The position numbers and the translations under genes were made by a program. The notes below the pieces were generated by a model. That model saw only the letters and a program-made list of their open reading frames with translations. It was not told the DNA's origin and did no database searches. From Promethearchaeota archaeon (GTDB lineage: Archaea > Asgardarchaeota > Lokiarchaeia > Sigyniarchaeales > SOKP01), in NCBI GenBank assembly GCA_019058245.1, contig JAHPZJ010000023.1, positions 34,028 to 98,027 of the forward strand: 64,000 nucleotides of DNA, read 5' to 3'. This document shows, piece after piece, positions 52,852-62,425 of the stretch (position 1 is its first letter; each line of letters starts with the position of its first letter).

Positions 52852-53694
52852 ATGACAAGTTTAGATTTAGACATAATAGGTAAAGAAACAGAAGAGAGAG
52901 TTCGTAAATATACTTGGAAAGATGTAATTTTATATAATTTAGGGATTGGTGCTCAACCCGATGAATTAAAATTTGTTTATGAAAGATATCCTGGAGGTGT
53001 ACAGGTTTTTCCTAGTTATGCTTGCATTGTTGGAGGAGGTGGATTTCCAAGATTTAGTAAAAAAGGAATCGATGGTGCCCGTTTTATTCATGGAGAACAG
53101 ATGATCAAACTCTATAAACCTTTTCCCTCAGAAGGAGAGATTAAGGTCAAAGGAGTATGCGAAAACATGTTTGATAAAGGAAAAGCCGCAGTTATTCATA
53201 CAAGAATTTCTGGAAGAACTATAGAGGGTGAACAGATTTTTGATACAAAATATGTTCACTTCTATATTGGAGAAGGTGGATGGGGTGGAGATCGTGGTCC
53301 AAAGGCGGAAACTCTAGATCCTCCTGAAGGCAAAGATCCTAATTTTAGTATAACTTATAAAACTAATATAAATCAAGCAGCATTATATAGATTAAGTGGT
53401 GATTATAACCCTTTACATATAGATCCTACTTTTGCAAAAAGAAGTGGAAAATTTGACCGACCAATTCTACATGGATTATGCACATATGGTCATGCGACTC
53501 GTGCTATAGTATATGGTTTATGTGAAGGTGATGTTTCTCGATTTAGAGAATTTAATGCAAGATTTACGAGTGAGGTTTATCCTGGAGAAGCCCTAACTAC
53601 TGAAGGTTGGAAAGAAAACGGACGCTATATAATTCAAGTACGATCTGAGCGAGGGACTGTAGTTCTGGGAAATGCTTATGCTATTATAGATTAA
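52852..53694 (+). CDS. (R)-specific enoyl-CoA hydratase (hydratase 2, double hot-dog), copy 2
   Basis: This 280-residue paralogue of the protein at 49552 is collinear through its whole length (SLDLDIIGKETEE, HGEQMIKLYKPF, FDKGKAAVIHTRISG, GPKAETLDPPEG, ENGRYIIQVR). The motif LYRLSGDYNPLHIDPTFA contains Asp184, Asn186 and His189, so it is active by motif. It should hydrate enoyl-CoA to (R)-3-hydroxyacyl-CoA; differences between copies near 60-75 may tune chain length. It precedes the inactive-looking thiolase at 53836 by 141 nt on the same strand. Confidence 0.9.
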   Translation: MTSLDLDIIGKETEERVRKYTWKDVILYNLGIGAQPDELKFVYERYPGGVQVFPSYACIVGGGGFPRFSKKGIDGARFIHGEQMIKLYKPFPSEGEIKVKGVCENMFDKGKAAVIHTRISGRTIEGEQIFDTKYVHFYIGEGGWGGDRGPKAETLDPPEGKDPNFSITYKTNINQAALYRLSGDYNPLHIDPTFAKRSGKFDRPILHGLCTYGHATRAIVYGLCEGDVSRFREFNARFTSEVYPGEALTTEGWKENGRYIIQVRSERGTVVLGNAYAIID

Positions 53695-53835
53695 TTTAGA
53701 TAATAATCACTCTCTAAATTTCTTTTTTTTATAAAATATAATTTGGAAAATTTTGAAAACCTGAAAATATTTATTCAATTACTATAATGCAACATTAAAT
53801 TCTTTATATTTTAAATAAAAAAGTGAAAATGAAAT

Positions 53836-55167
53836 ATGAAAGATGCAAAAGAAGTATATTTAGTAGACCATGTAAGAACTCCTTTTTCTCAAGCTAATCC
53901 TCTAAATCCAGATGATGACGTTTTTAGTAAGAAATGGGGTACCGAACTTGCGGCTCATGTTTTAGTGGATATGTTTGATAAAAGATTACCAAATAATGGC
54001 AGTACACTCAAACGTGAGAATGTCAGTGAGTTTTTAGTTGGCTGTTCTTTATTACAACATGAACACGGTACATATGGGGGTAGAATTCCTATATTTATGG
54101 CAAAATTTCCTTTCCATGTACCTGCAACGGTATTTGATAAACAAGACGCTTCTGGTATGACAACTTTACATGTTGGATTTGCAAATATTTCATTGGGTTA
54201 TTCTGATGTTGTAGTTTCTGTGGGTTTTGAACAATTTACTCGAGTATCATTACACACTTATAATGGAAAAGTAAAAGTATTTGGGATCCCTCCTGATAAT
54301 TTGATGCTTGATCCAGAGAATAAATGGTATAATGATGATTTATATGAGTGGAAAACTAGTCGGTCATTATTTCAGGCAGCACAGAAACTTGCTGAGGAAG
54401 AAGCAGATCTTTTTACTAAAGATGATTTGGATATATTTAGTGCACGAAGTCATAAGCTAGCAGAGAAAGCTCAGGAAAACGGATATTTCAATCAAGAGAT
54501 TATGAGTATTAAAGGTCACATAGTAGGAGATCCTAATAATGAAATTGAGATTGAAAAAGATCAATCGATTAAAAAAGCAGTTACTTTAGACAACATTGTT
54601 AATACGCCCGTTATAAGTACTCCTGGATGGTCAGGTGGTTATGAAAATCCTGTATTCACAAAAGATGAATATCTCACAAAATTCGGTACAGATAAAGGTA
54701 TTATAACTGCGGGCAATAGCGCTCCATTGGGTGATGGAGCTTCACTTTGTTTGTTAACATCTATAGAAGCACTAAAAGAATACAATTTAAAACCCATGTC
54801 AAAAGTCGTTTCGATTGGTTTTGCAGGGGTAGATCCAACTGTACGTGGACGAGGAGTGGTACCGGCAGCTCAAATGGCTTTAAAGCATGCAAATTTAAAA
54901 GTGGATGATATAGATTATTGGGAAATTAACGAGTCATTTAGTATCGTCGCTCTTAATGCTGCAAATAAATTAGGGATTGATTGGGAAAATAAGATGAATA
55001 TTCATGGAGGAGCGATAGCAATCGGCAATCCAGCATCCGCTACAGGACTGAGAATCACGGCAACATTAACCAGAATTCTTAAGGAGAAAAATGCAAAATA
55101 TGGACTAGCTGCAATATCGTGTGGTGGTGGTCAGGGAACGGCTGTGGTAATTGAAAATTTAGATTAA
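53836..55167 (+). CDS. thiolase-fold protein lacking catalytic Cys and His
   Basis: This 443-residue member of the thiolase family is collinear with the active copies at 48223 and 55214 but is altered at the active site. The nucleophile position reads DKQDASGM (Asp104 instead of Cys), and the GHP motif reads GNPASATG (Asn398 instead of His). The NE[AS]F loop (EINESFSIVALN) and the C-terminal Cys429 (SCGGGQG) remain. It therefore should not perform normal thiolysis. It could be a regulatory or structural partner of the active thiolase encoded 46 nt downstream, or bind acyl-CoA. The long intact frame and normal codon use argue against a pseudogene. Confidence 0.85.
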   Translation: MKDAKEVYLVDHVRTPFSQANPLNPDDDVFSKKWGTELAAHVLVDMFDKRLPNNGSTLKRENVSEFLVGCSLLQHEHGTYGGRIPIFMAKFPFHVPATVFDKQDASGMTTLHVGFANISLGYSDVVVSVGFEQFTRVSLHTYNGKVKVFGIPPDNLMLDPENKWYNDDLYEWKTSRSLFQAAQKLAEEEADLFTKDDLDIFSARSHKLAEKAQENGYFNQEIMSIKGHIVGDPNNEIEIEKDQSIKKAVTLDNIVNTPVISTPGWSGGYENPVFTKDEYLTKFGTDKGIITAGNSAPLGDGASLCLLTSIEALKEYNLKPMSKVVSIGFAGVDPTVRGRGVVPAAQMALKHANLKVDDIDYWEINESFSIVALNAANKLGIDWENKMNIHGGAIAIGNPASATGLRITATLTRILKEKNAKYGLAAISCGGGQGTAVVIENLD

Positions 55168-55213
55168 TTAAACAAAATATAAATTTAAAATAATAAAAAG
55201 AGGTTTAAAAAGA

Positions 55214-56518
55214 ATGAAATTAAGAGAAGTATATATTACAGATTATATTAGAACACCGTTTTCAAGATCTCGACCAAGAGAGCCACCAAGAGATGTTTTT
55301 GGAAATTTACGTCCAGATGAATTAACAGCATTAACATTAACAGAAATGTTTGATAATCGATTAAAAGGTAAAGTCAAACCTGAAGATGTAGAGGAGTTTT
55401 ATATTGGAGCTACTCATTTTAATCATGAATACGTAACCTTTGGAGGACGATATCCCATATTTTTAGCGAAATTTCCAGTAAAAGTATCATCTATCGCATT
55501 AGATAGAGCATGTGGTTCAGGAATGACAGCTGCTTCTATAGCATATGATAATATTGCTTTAGGTTATTCTGATGTTGCTATAGCCTCTGGGAAAAATAAT
55601 GCTACTATGTCAAGATCAAAAGCTCCTACGGTAAGAGAACCATCTCCAGCCTTGTTGAAAGGACATGAGTTTTTTGTTGATGATGTTGTTGACTTCCGTT
55701 GCGCGTATTCAATGTTAGAAACTGCACAAAAACTCCATGAAATGAATGTTGATGTTTTTTCAAAAGAGGATAATGATAGATTTGCAGTTCGTAGCCATCA
55801 ATTAGCCGCAAAAGCTTTAGAAGAAGGATTCTTCAAGAGTGAAATAGTACCAATAATGGGACATGTAGAAGGTGATATAGATACTCCATTATTAATCGAA
55901 CATGATACATCAATTAGAAAAAATGCCACATACGAGGGTACAAAAGATTTAAGGGGATTGACAACTCCTGGTTGGGCTGGTGGATACTATAGACCACTCC
56001 TGACAAAAGAAGAATATATTGAAAAATTTGATACAGACCAAGGTTTGGTTACTGCGGGAAATTCATGTCCTATAAATGCAGGAGCCGCAACCTTGTTATT
56101 GATGTCTGAAGATGCTATGAAGAAATATGATCTAGATCCATTAGCTCGTATTGTTTCTATTGGATTTGGAGCCGTAGATCCTACAGTTATGGGGAGAGGT
56201 CCAGTTCCTGCATCATGGATGGCATTAAAACATGCAGGATTTACCACTGATGACATTGCTTATTTTGAAATTAATGAAGCCTTTGCTATTGTTGCTCTTA
56301 ATTGGATACATGAGATGGGATTAGATGACAGACTTGATGATATAAATGTTAAAGGGGGTAGTATTGCCATAGGACATCCAATTGCAGCAACAGGCCCCAG
56401 GATTGTTGGTACTTTAGCAAGAATCTTAAAAGAAAAGAAAGCTCAATATGGTCTTGCTACGATGTGTTGTGGTGGTGGTCAGGGAACCGCAATGATTATT
56501 GAAAATAAAAATATCTAA
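55214..56518 (+). CDS. thiolase (acetyl-CoA acyltransferase), active-site intact
   Basis: This 434-residue thiolase has Cys100 (DRACGSGMTAAS), His388 (GHPIAATGPR), Cys419 (MCCGGGQGTA) and the EINEAFAIVALN loop. It is the likely catalytic partner of the altered thiolase just upstream: 46 nt apart, same strand, with AGAGG about 10 nt before its ATG. It would carry out the last step of beta-oxidation or the first of synthesis. It converges with the ferredoxin gene at 56530. Confidence 0.92.
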   Translation: MKLREVYITDYIRTPFSRSRPREPPRDVFGNLRPDELTALTLTEMFDNRLKGKVKPEDVEEFYIGATHFNHEYVTFGGRYPIFLAKFPVKVSSIALDRACGSGMTAASIAYDNIALGYSDVAIASGKNNATMSRSKAPTVREPSPALLKGHEFFVDDVVDFRCAYSMLETAQKLHEMNVDVFSKEDNDRFAVRSHQLAAKALEEGFFKSEIVPIMGHVEGDIDTPLLIEHDTSIRKNATYEGTKDLRGLTTPGWAGGYYRPLLTKEEYIEKFDTDQGLVTAGNSCPINAGAATLLLMSEDAMKKYDLDPLARIVSIGFGAVDPTVMGRGPVPASWMALKHAGFTTDDIAYFEINEAFAIVALNWIHEMGLDDRLDDINVKGGSIAIGHPIAATGPRIVGTLARILKEKKAQYGLATMCCGGGQGTAMIIENKNI

Positions 56519-56529
56519 TTATTAGTTTT

Positions 56530-57669
56530 TTATTTTTTTTCTGGAAACATTCTTACCATTCTTGGTCCTTCGACAAGAGATATTGCATTTTCAGGACAGA
56601 AATATGCGCAAACACCACATCCAACACAATATTCTTCATTCCGCTCAGCTATGTTATCATCATTTAATTCAATAGCTTGATTATGACACTTTTCAACACA
56701 TGTACCACAACCTATGCATAAATCAGGATCTATTTCTGCTAAGTAATTAGTAGCGTTAACTGTGGGAAATATCATGCCCTGTCTTGAATTTAAACAACAA
56801 CAACTGCAACAATTACAAACTGCTACCTCCTCTTTGCTAGTATCACCGTGTAAATGATACGCTTTATGAACTAATCCCGCTTCCTCACATTGTTTTAATA
56901 TTTTTAAAGCTTCTTCCTTTGATACTAATTTTGAAAATCCATGATTTGAAGTATGTCTTGCGGATTTACCTAAAGTAAAACAACTTGGTATGAGAGCTAT
57001 TTGTTTACATGGATTGCCTATAAACTCAGCATGTTGTCTACAAAAACAATGTCCTACAGCAATATCATCATATTTTTCAATTAATTCCTCAATTTTTTGG
57101 GTTGGTAATATCTGTTCTTCAGGTACTTCCAATTCTTCATTTACAATGATATTCAGTTCCTCACCTGTCTCTCGATTCTCCCGAATTGGAACTGTTCTGT
57201 CTATTGGAGGTATAGCTTTTAGTGCTGACTTAAATCTTTCTCGGTTTGATTGAACAAGCGTATTATTCTCTTCATGAAATTTTTCAAACAGTTTTGCTAG
57301 CTGATCATTCTCCTCTGTTTTATCAAGTTTTTTCATAAAGTTATATTCAAACTGTCTAGCAATTGGTAACAATCGATAAACCATTACACCATTACGATTT
57401 GGTTGATTAAATATCACCCCTCTCTTTGCTAGATTGTCTACTTTTTTTAATATTTCTTCCTCAGATAATCCGCTACTTTTTAGTAATTGTTCCATTGTCT
57501 GTGAAATACTATTCTCAAAAGCCATCACAAGATCTAAGTCTTGTTCTTTAATATTAAACTTTAATATGTCAATTACAGTGTTTGAAATTGGATATTGTAA
57601 GTTTCCTGCCTTATTTAATATATTAGCAGCTTTTTGATATTGTTCATCACTCTCAGTCATAATATTCAT
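56530..57669 (-). CDS. 4Fe-4S ferredoxin-domain protein with N-terminal winged-helix-like region
   Basis: This 379-residue protein has an N-terminal helical/winged-helix-like region (about 40-105, LLKSSGLSEEEILKKVDNLA), a central cysteine-rich domain with GHCFCRQH and CNCCSCCC, and a C-terminal dicluster ferredoxin (C318-C321-C324-C328 and C348-C351-C354-C358). The cysteine-rich middle suggests further metal or cluster sites. Such proteins occur beside acyl-CoA and oxidoreductase genes of anaerobes and probably transfer electrons; direct DNA binding is possible but unproven. A remnant of a paralogue tail lies at 33716-33838. It converges with the thiolase gene and diverges from the 950-residue gene. 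Confidence 0.8.
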   Translation of the reverse strand: MNIMTESDEQYQKAANILNKAGNLQYPISNTVIDILKFNIKEQDLDLVMAFENSISQTMEQLLKSSGLSEEEILKKVDNLAKRGVIFNQPNRNGVMVYRLLPIARQFEYNFMKKLDKTEENDQLAKLFEKFHEENNTLVQSNRERFKSALKAIPPIDRTVPIRENRETGEELNIIVNEELEVPEEQILPTQKIEELIEKYDDIAVGHCFCRQHAEFIGNPCKQIALIPSCFTLGKSARHTSNHGFSKLVSKEEALKILKQCEEAGLVHKAYHLHGDTSKEEVAVCNCCSCCCLNSRQGMIFPTVNATNYLAEIDPDLCIGCGTCVEKCHNQAIELNDDNIAERNEEYCVGCGVCAYFCPENAISLVEGPRMVRMFPEKK

Positions 57670-57942
57670 CCCAATTTAATTAAATTGTTTTTGGTTTTTT
57701 TTTTCTATTAGTTATTATAAATTAATTTTTTCCAATATTTTCTAAAATAATTTGAATATATATAAATATTAAGGAAAAAAGAAATAGATTGCTATTACTC
57801 ATTGAAATTCTAAAATCTTTTTTCTTTAACATAAATTTAAATTTATCATCTAGGTTATTTATATATCTGATTTATCTAATGAAGCGATTTTTATTAGATA
57901 TCATAAATTTTACATATTCTTTAATTTATCTGTGATTAAAAT

Positions 57943-60795
57943 ATGGAAGTCTTTTTAAAAAGAGCTGAACGTTCTTTTAAGGAAAAGTTAGGTGAAGAAA
58001 AAACAATTACTATTTTAAATAATATAAAAAAGGTCACCAACGAGATACCTGCTAAATTTAGAAGAGTTATTGGTTCAGAAATCCCAAAATTTTTATTCAA
58101 TTACTCACAAGAGATTGAAAATATATCACCAGCTATTACTGAGGGTGTTTTGAATCATATTTTTATATTTGCTAAGTCACTAAAAGATCTTGCAAATAAG
58201 GAGAGAAACCAAGTAAATCAGATGCTAATAAAAAGAAGTAATAATTCTATGAGAAACCTTTCTGATTTATTAAATAACTTTGTTGAAAAAGCCAAAAATG
58301 GAGCGATAATAGAAAATCTCGAATCTTTTGAAGACATTTTGACATATATGGTGGGTGGTGTAGTGGAAGTTACCCAATTGAGTGATGTTGAATTATTTAT
58401 TAAACGTGCTGAAAGAAATTTTTCAGACAAATTAGGAAATGATAAGTCTCAAGAATACTCTATCGAAATTATGAATGCATTCGAAGAAATAGATGAAGTT
58501 CATCGAGATTATATGAGTTCTGAAATATCAAAACATTTGTTTACAATTTCTCAACATCTTGATAACTTAAATAATAAAACTTTAGATAATATATTAACAA
58601 ATGTTTTAAAATTTTCAACTTCAATTACAAATTTAGAAGGAAAGAATAGAGATCAAATTAATCAAGAAATACGAAAAAGAAGTGAGAATAAATTAGGATC
58701 TTTATTAGATTTATTTAAAACTTGTATTGAAGCAGCTAAAGAAAATAATATTCTAGATCCTGAAATAAATTTCGAAGATATATTAACTCATTTTTTTGGA
58801 GAAGAGGAGGATCGAGTTCAATTTACAGATGTAGAAGCATTTTTAAAAAGAGCAGAAAAAAAATATACTCTCATTCTTGGAGAAGATATGATTCACATGT
58901 TAATGGAGGAGTTATTGGATGCAATTAATCAAATACCAGAACAGCATAGAGAGTATCTTGGTTCGGATTTAGCTAAATATATATTCAAATTTTCAGAAAC
59001 TGCTTCTTATCATGAGCCTGAAAAAGTAGAATTAGTATTCAATGGAGCAATCATGTTTGCTAATTCTTTAATAGATGTCGGTGACTTAAATAAAGCAGAA
59101 ATGAATCAATTTATTATAAATAGATCCAACCATAAAGTTCGTGGGTTATTTGATTTATATTTAGAATTTCTGAAGAAAATTGAAATCCGTATGCCTTTTT
59201 CTTTAGAACCCAATTTTGATGAAATACTTGATCATACCTTAGGAAAATATAGTGGACCTAAAGTATTGGAAAAAGGAGGATTAATTCATGATTTGTTATC
59301 TGATCTTCATGAAGAAATTCCATTAGCAATTAAGCACTCAAATTGGGCTAAAGCATTAATTGAAATAATCCCTCGCTATTTAGATATACTCCCAAAAACC
59401 GAAGGAGATCGCATATTAGATTTATTATGGGAAAATAAATTGCCTGAGGAACAAATTGTCGAGAAATATAGATCCAAAATTTTAGAAATGCCAAGAGAAA
59501 AAGAAAAAACGTTCATGTTCAGATTAATGAATATGTTGACAAATCAAATTTTGGTTGATGAGCAGAATGATAAAATAATAGCAGGAGCTTTAGCTCTTAG
59601 AATCCTAGGTGGTATATTTGTAGAGATTTTTGGAGGTCGAAATGCTCAAATAAGATCAATACGGCTTAATCAATTATTAAAAGATAGAAAAGTTTCGAAT
59701 CTTGAGAATAAAAAGAAAATAGATGAACATATCAATACAATACTAGATGAAGATTTAAAAGCGATTCAAAAGAGAACTATGACAATTAATACTATTATCC
59801 CTATTTTAAGCAAGAAAAGATATTTCATTAAGACCTATGATATTGTTACAAAAGATTTTCCTGAGTTTATTGATAAAATGATAACTGTTAGAGAAGAAGA
59901 TCGATTAAAAGATATTGGTGAGGAGTATAAAAAAGCGAGTGTTTCAGGTGATTTAATCCCATTAGTAAATAATTTTTTAATGGAACTTGATTTAGCAGTA
60001 AGATTTTATAAAAGATATTTTGAAGAGATGTATTCAATAGCGACAGATGCTCAAAAAAACATGCTGACAATTAGAAATTTCTTCAAGTCATTATTGGAAC
60101 TAAGTGACAACATGAATGCAATTGAATTTTTTGAGAGACCTATTGCAAATACAGAGCATACAATTTATATATCATTATTAAAGTATTTGTATGATTGTTT
60201 ACCAGATGTTCTTAGTATAACTAGAACTATTCTCGACGAACAGGAATACCAAAAGAAAATAATGAAATTGGATACTTATTTGAGTAATTGGAAATTAGAG
60301 CAATTAAATTTAGAGATTAAAGAAACTGAAGATAAAATAAAAGAATATGAACTGATAGGAGATTTTGATACGTCTGATAAAATTAGGAATTTAACAAAAT
60401 TTCTTAATAGAGATAAAAATGAATTAAAATTCTATGATATTATGTTTAAGCTTCTTAAAGATTCTGAAAAAGCTAATGAGATCCTCGAGGATAGACTAAT
60501 TTTCTCTAAAAATTTATTGAAATTTTCTAATATATTGAAAAATATTCATCCAAATCTCCCAGCAGCATTATCAGATTATCTAAATAATATAAATGAATTC
60601 AATCAAGAAATAGATAAAATTGTGGAAGAATTAAAAAAGAAGAGTGCTTCAGGTATTTTATCTCCTTTTGAGTTTAGAGAACGAAGCGATGATGCAGAAA
60701 TAGCTAAGAAAGAGCTTTCCTCTCTCTGTATGAATGATGACTTCTTGATCCACACTAAAAACATGGTAGAAGTTTCAGAAAAGACTATATTGTAA
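57943..60795 (+). CDS. 950-residue helical protein with three internal repeats, unknown
   Basis: I do not recognise this protein. It has three repeats of about 148 residues (about 1-137, 147-285 and 295-434). Each begins D.E.FLKRAER.F..KLG, continues with R..(I/M)(G/S)SEI.K.(L/I)F.(F/Y)S, then NQ..I.(K/R)S.NK....L.DL, and ends F(E/D)(D/E)IL. The remaining half (440-950) is helical, with a coiled coil at about 780-830 (LEIKETEDKIKEYEL). No membrane segment, signal, NTPase or cysteine motif is seen. Highly charged helical repeats suggest a scaffold or protein-binding role. It lies between the ferredoxin and AbfD genes, divergent from the former. Nothing links it directly to acyl-CoA chemistry. 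Confidence 0.65.
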   Translation: MEVFLKRAERSFKEKLGEEKTITILNNIKKVTNEIPAKFRRVIGSEIPKFLFNYSQEIENISPAITEGVLNHIFIFAKSLKDLANKERNQVNQMLIKRSNNSMRNLSDLLNNFVEKAKNGAIIENLESFEDILTYMVGGVVEVTQLSDVELFIKRAERNFSDKLGNDKSQEYSIEIMNAFEEIDEVHRDYMSSEISKHLFTISQHLDNLNNKTLDNILTNVLKFSTSITNLEGKNRDQINQEIRKRSENKLGSLLDLFKTCIEAAKENNILDPEINFEDILTHFFGEEEDRVQFTDVEAFLKRAEKKYTLILGEDMIHMLMEELLDAINQIPEQHREYLGSDLAKYIFKFSETASYHEPEKVELVFNGAIMFANSLIDVGDLNKAEMNQFIINRSNHKVRGLFDLYLEFLKKIEIRMPFSLEPNFDEILDHTLGKYSGPKVLEKGGLIHDLLSDLHEEIPLAIKHSNWAKALIEIIPRYLDILPKTEGDRILDLLWENKLPEEQIVEKYRSKILEMPREKEKTFMFRLMNMLTNQILVDEQNDKIIAGALALRILGGIFVEIFGGRNAQIRSIRLNQLLKDRKVSNLENKKKIDEHINTILDEDLKAIQKRTMTINTIIPILSKKRYFIKTYDIVTKDFPEFIDKMITVREEDRLKDIGEEYKKASVSGDLIPLVNNFLMELDLAVRFYKRYFEEMYSIATDAQKNMLTIRNFFKSLLELSDNMNAIEFFERPIANTEHTIYISLLKYLYDCLPDVLSITRTILDEQEYQKKIMKLDTYLSNWKLEQLNLEIKETEDKIKEYELIGDFDTSDKIRNLTKFLNRDKNELKFYDIMFKLLKDSEKANEILEDRLIFSKNLLKFSNILKNIHPNLPAALSDYLNNINEFNQEIDKIVEELKKKSASGILSPFEFRERSDDAEIAKKELSSLCMNDDFLIHTKNMVEVSEKTIL

Positions 60796-60917
60796 ATAAA
60801 AGAAGTCTTATCAAAAAAAAAAAGATTGAAGCAAGATCTTAACTTATATTAAAGATATTTTTAATAATTAATCAAATTTTTATCAATTAACAAAATATAA
60901 TAAATGAGGATAAAAAT

Positions 60918-62363
60918 ATGCCATTAAAAACTCCAGAAGAGTATTTAGAAAGCATAAAAAGACCTGTTAATTTATATATGTTTGGGAAAAAAGTTGAGGA
61001 ATTCTGGAATCATCCAATTGTTAGACCTTCGATTAATTCAGTAATGAAAATTTATGAATTAGCCCAAATCGAAGAATACAAAGATTTAATGACAGTAAAA
61101 TCACATCTAACAGGAGAAATAATAAATCGGTTTACACATATCCATCAATCTGTTGATGATTTAATTAAAAAAGTTAAGATGCAAAGATTATTAGGTCAAC
61201 ATACAGCATGCTGTTTTCAAAGGTGCGTAGGCTTTGATACAGCTAATGCATTATATAGTGTAACTTATGAATTGGATAAAAAATTTAAAACAAATTATCA
61301 CGAGAGATTTAAAAAATATTGGATTGAAGTTCAAACACAGGATTTAATGGTAGATGGAGCAATGACCGATACTAAAGGAGATCGAAGTAAAAGACCAAAA
61401 GATCAACCAGATCCTGATGCATTTCTACATATCGTTGATGAAAACGATGATGGTATCGTCGTTAGAGGTGCTAAAGTTCATCAAACGGGATTTCTTAATT
61501 CTCATAGAGCTATTGTTATGCCTACTCTCAGATTAAGAGAAGGAGAAGAAGATTATGCAGTAAGCTTTGGAGTAGATACTAATGAAAAGGGAATTACTAT
61601 GATATATGGCAGGCAATCTTGTGATACTCGAAAAATGGAGGAAGGGAAATTAGATATTGGAAATTTTAAATATGGTGGCCAAGAAATTTTCGTAGTTTTT
61701 GAAGACGTTTTCATTCCTAAAGAACATATTTTCATGAAAGGTGAAATTGAATTTTCAGGAGAATTAGTTAACCGGTTTGCGGGATTTCATCGTCAATCCT
61801 ATGGAGGATGTAAAGTAGGGGTAGGAGATGCTTTAATTGGTGCAACAGCTTTAATCAGCGAATACAATGGTACTGAAAATGCCTCTCATGTGAAGGATAA
61901 GCTTGTGGAAATGATTCATTTAAATGAAACGCTATATAGTTGTGGTATTGCGTGTAGTTCCTTAGGGTTCCAAAGAGAAGCAGGAAATTACGAAATGGAT
62001 ATGCTATTAGCTAATGTGTGTAAACAAAATGTAACACGCTTTCCTTATGAAATAGGAAGATTAGCAGAAGATCTCGCAGGAGGAATAATCTGTACAATGC
62101 CCTCTGAAGCAGATATGAATTCTGAAGAAGTGGGAAATTTAATTGAAAAATATTTAAGTACGTGTGAAAATATTTGTGCTGAAGATAGATATAAAGTTCT
62201 GCGTTTTATAGAGAACTTAACTATGGGTGTAGCTTCTGTAAGTTATAGAACAGAATCTATGCATGGAGCAGGGTCTCCCCAAGCACAGAGAATTATGATT
62301 ACTCGACAAGCAGATCTCGAAGAAAAGAAAAAGATTGCAAAAAGGATTCTTGAGATTGAATAA
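60918..62363 (+). CDS. abfD: 4-hydroxybutyryl-CoA dehydratase / vinylacetyl-CoA isomerase
   Basis: This 481-residue FAD and [4Fe-4S] enzyme dehydrates 4-hydroxybutyryl-CoA to crotonyl-CoA. The cluster ligands known from Clostridium aminobutyricum are at almost identical positions: Cys99 and Cys103 (ACCFQRC), His291 and Cys298 (FHRQSYGGC). Flavin-binding segments include VRGAKVHQTG and GRQSCDT. The 4-hydroxyphenylacetate-3-hydroxylase family is the parent fold, but the four cluster ligands separate dehydratases from hydroxylases. It works in fermentation of 4-aminobutyrate or succinate and in archaeal 4-hydroxybutyrate cycles. Crotonyl-CoA is a substrate of the hydratases and dehydrogenases encoded upstream. 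It is monocistronic. Confidence 0.93.
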   Translation: MPLKTPEEYLESIKRPVNLYMFGKKVEEFWNHPIVRPSINSVMKIYELAQIEEYKDLMTVKSHLTGEIINRFTHIHQSVDDLIKKVKMQRLLGQHTACCFQRCVGFDTANALYSVTYELDKKFKTNYHERFKKYWIEVQTQDLMVDGAMTDTKGDRSKRPKDQPDPDAFLHIVDENDDGIVVRGAKVHQTGFLNSHRAIVMPTLRLREGEEDYAVSFGVDTNEKGITMIYGRQSCDTRKMEEGKLDIGNFKYGGQEIFVVFEDVFIPKEHIFMKGEIEFSGELVNRFAGFHRQSYGGCKVGVGDALIGATALISEYNGTENASHVKDKLVEMIHLNETLYSCGIACSSLGFQREAGNYEMDMLLANVCKQNVTRFPYEIGRLAEDLAGGIICTMPSEADMNSEEVGNLIEKYLSTCENICAEDRYKVLRFIENLTMGVASVSYRTESMHGAGSPQAQRIMITRQADLEEKKKIAKRILEIE

Positions 62364-62425
62364 TAATCCATATAATCTCATTAAAAATATCTAATCTATA
62401 AATGAGAAATTAATGAAATTTTTTT

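Noticed and set aside
53836..55167. Altered thiolase as a pseudogene
   Set aside because: The frame is intact over 443 codons with the other family motifs conserved, and two catalytic residues are changed by clean substitution; a modified function fits better.
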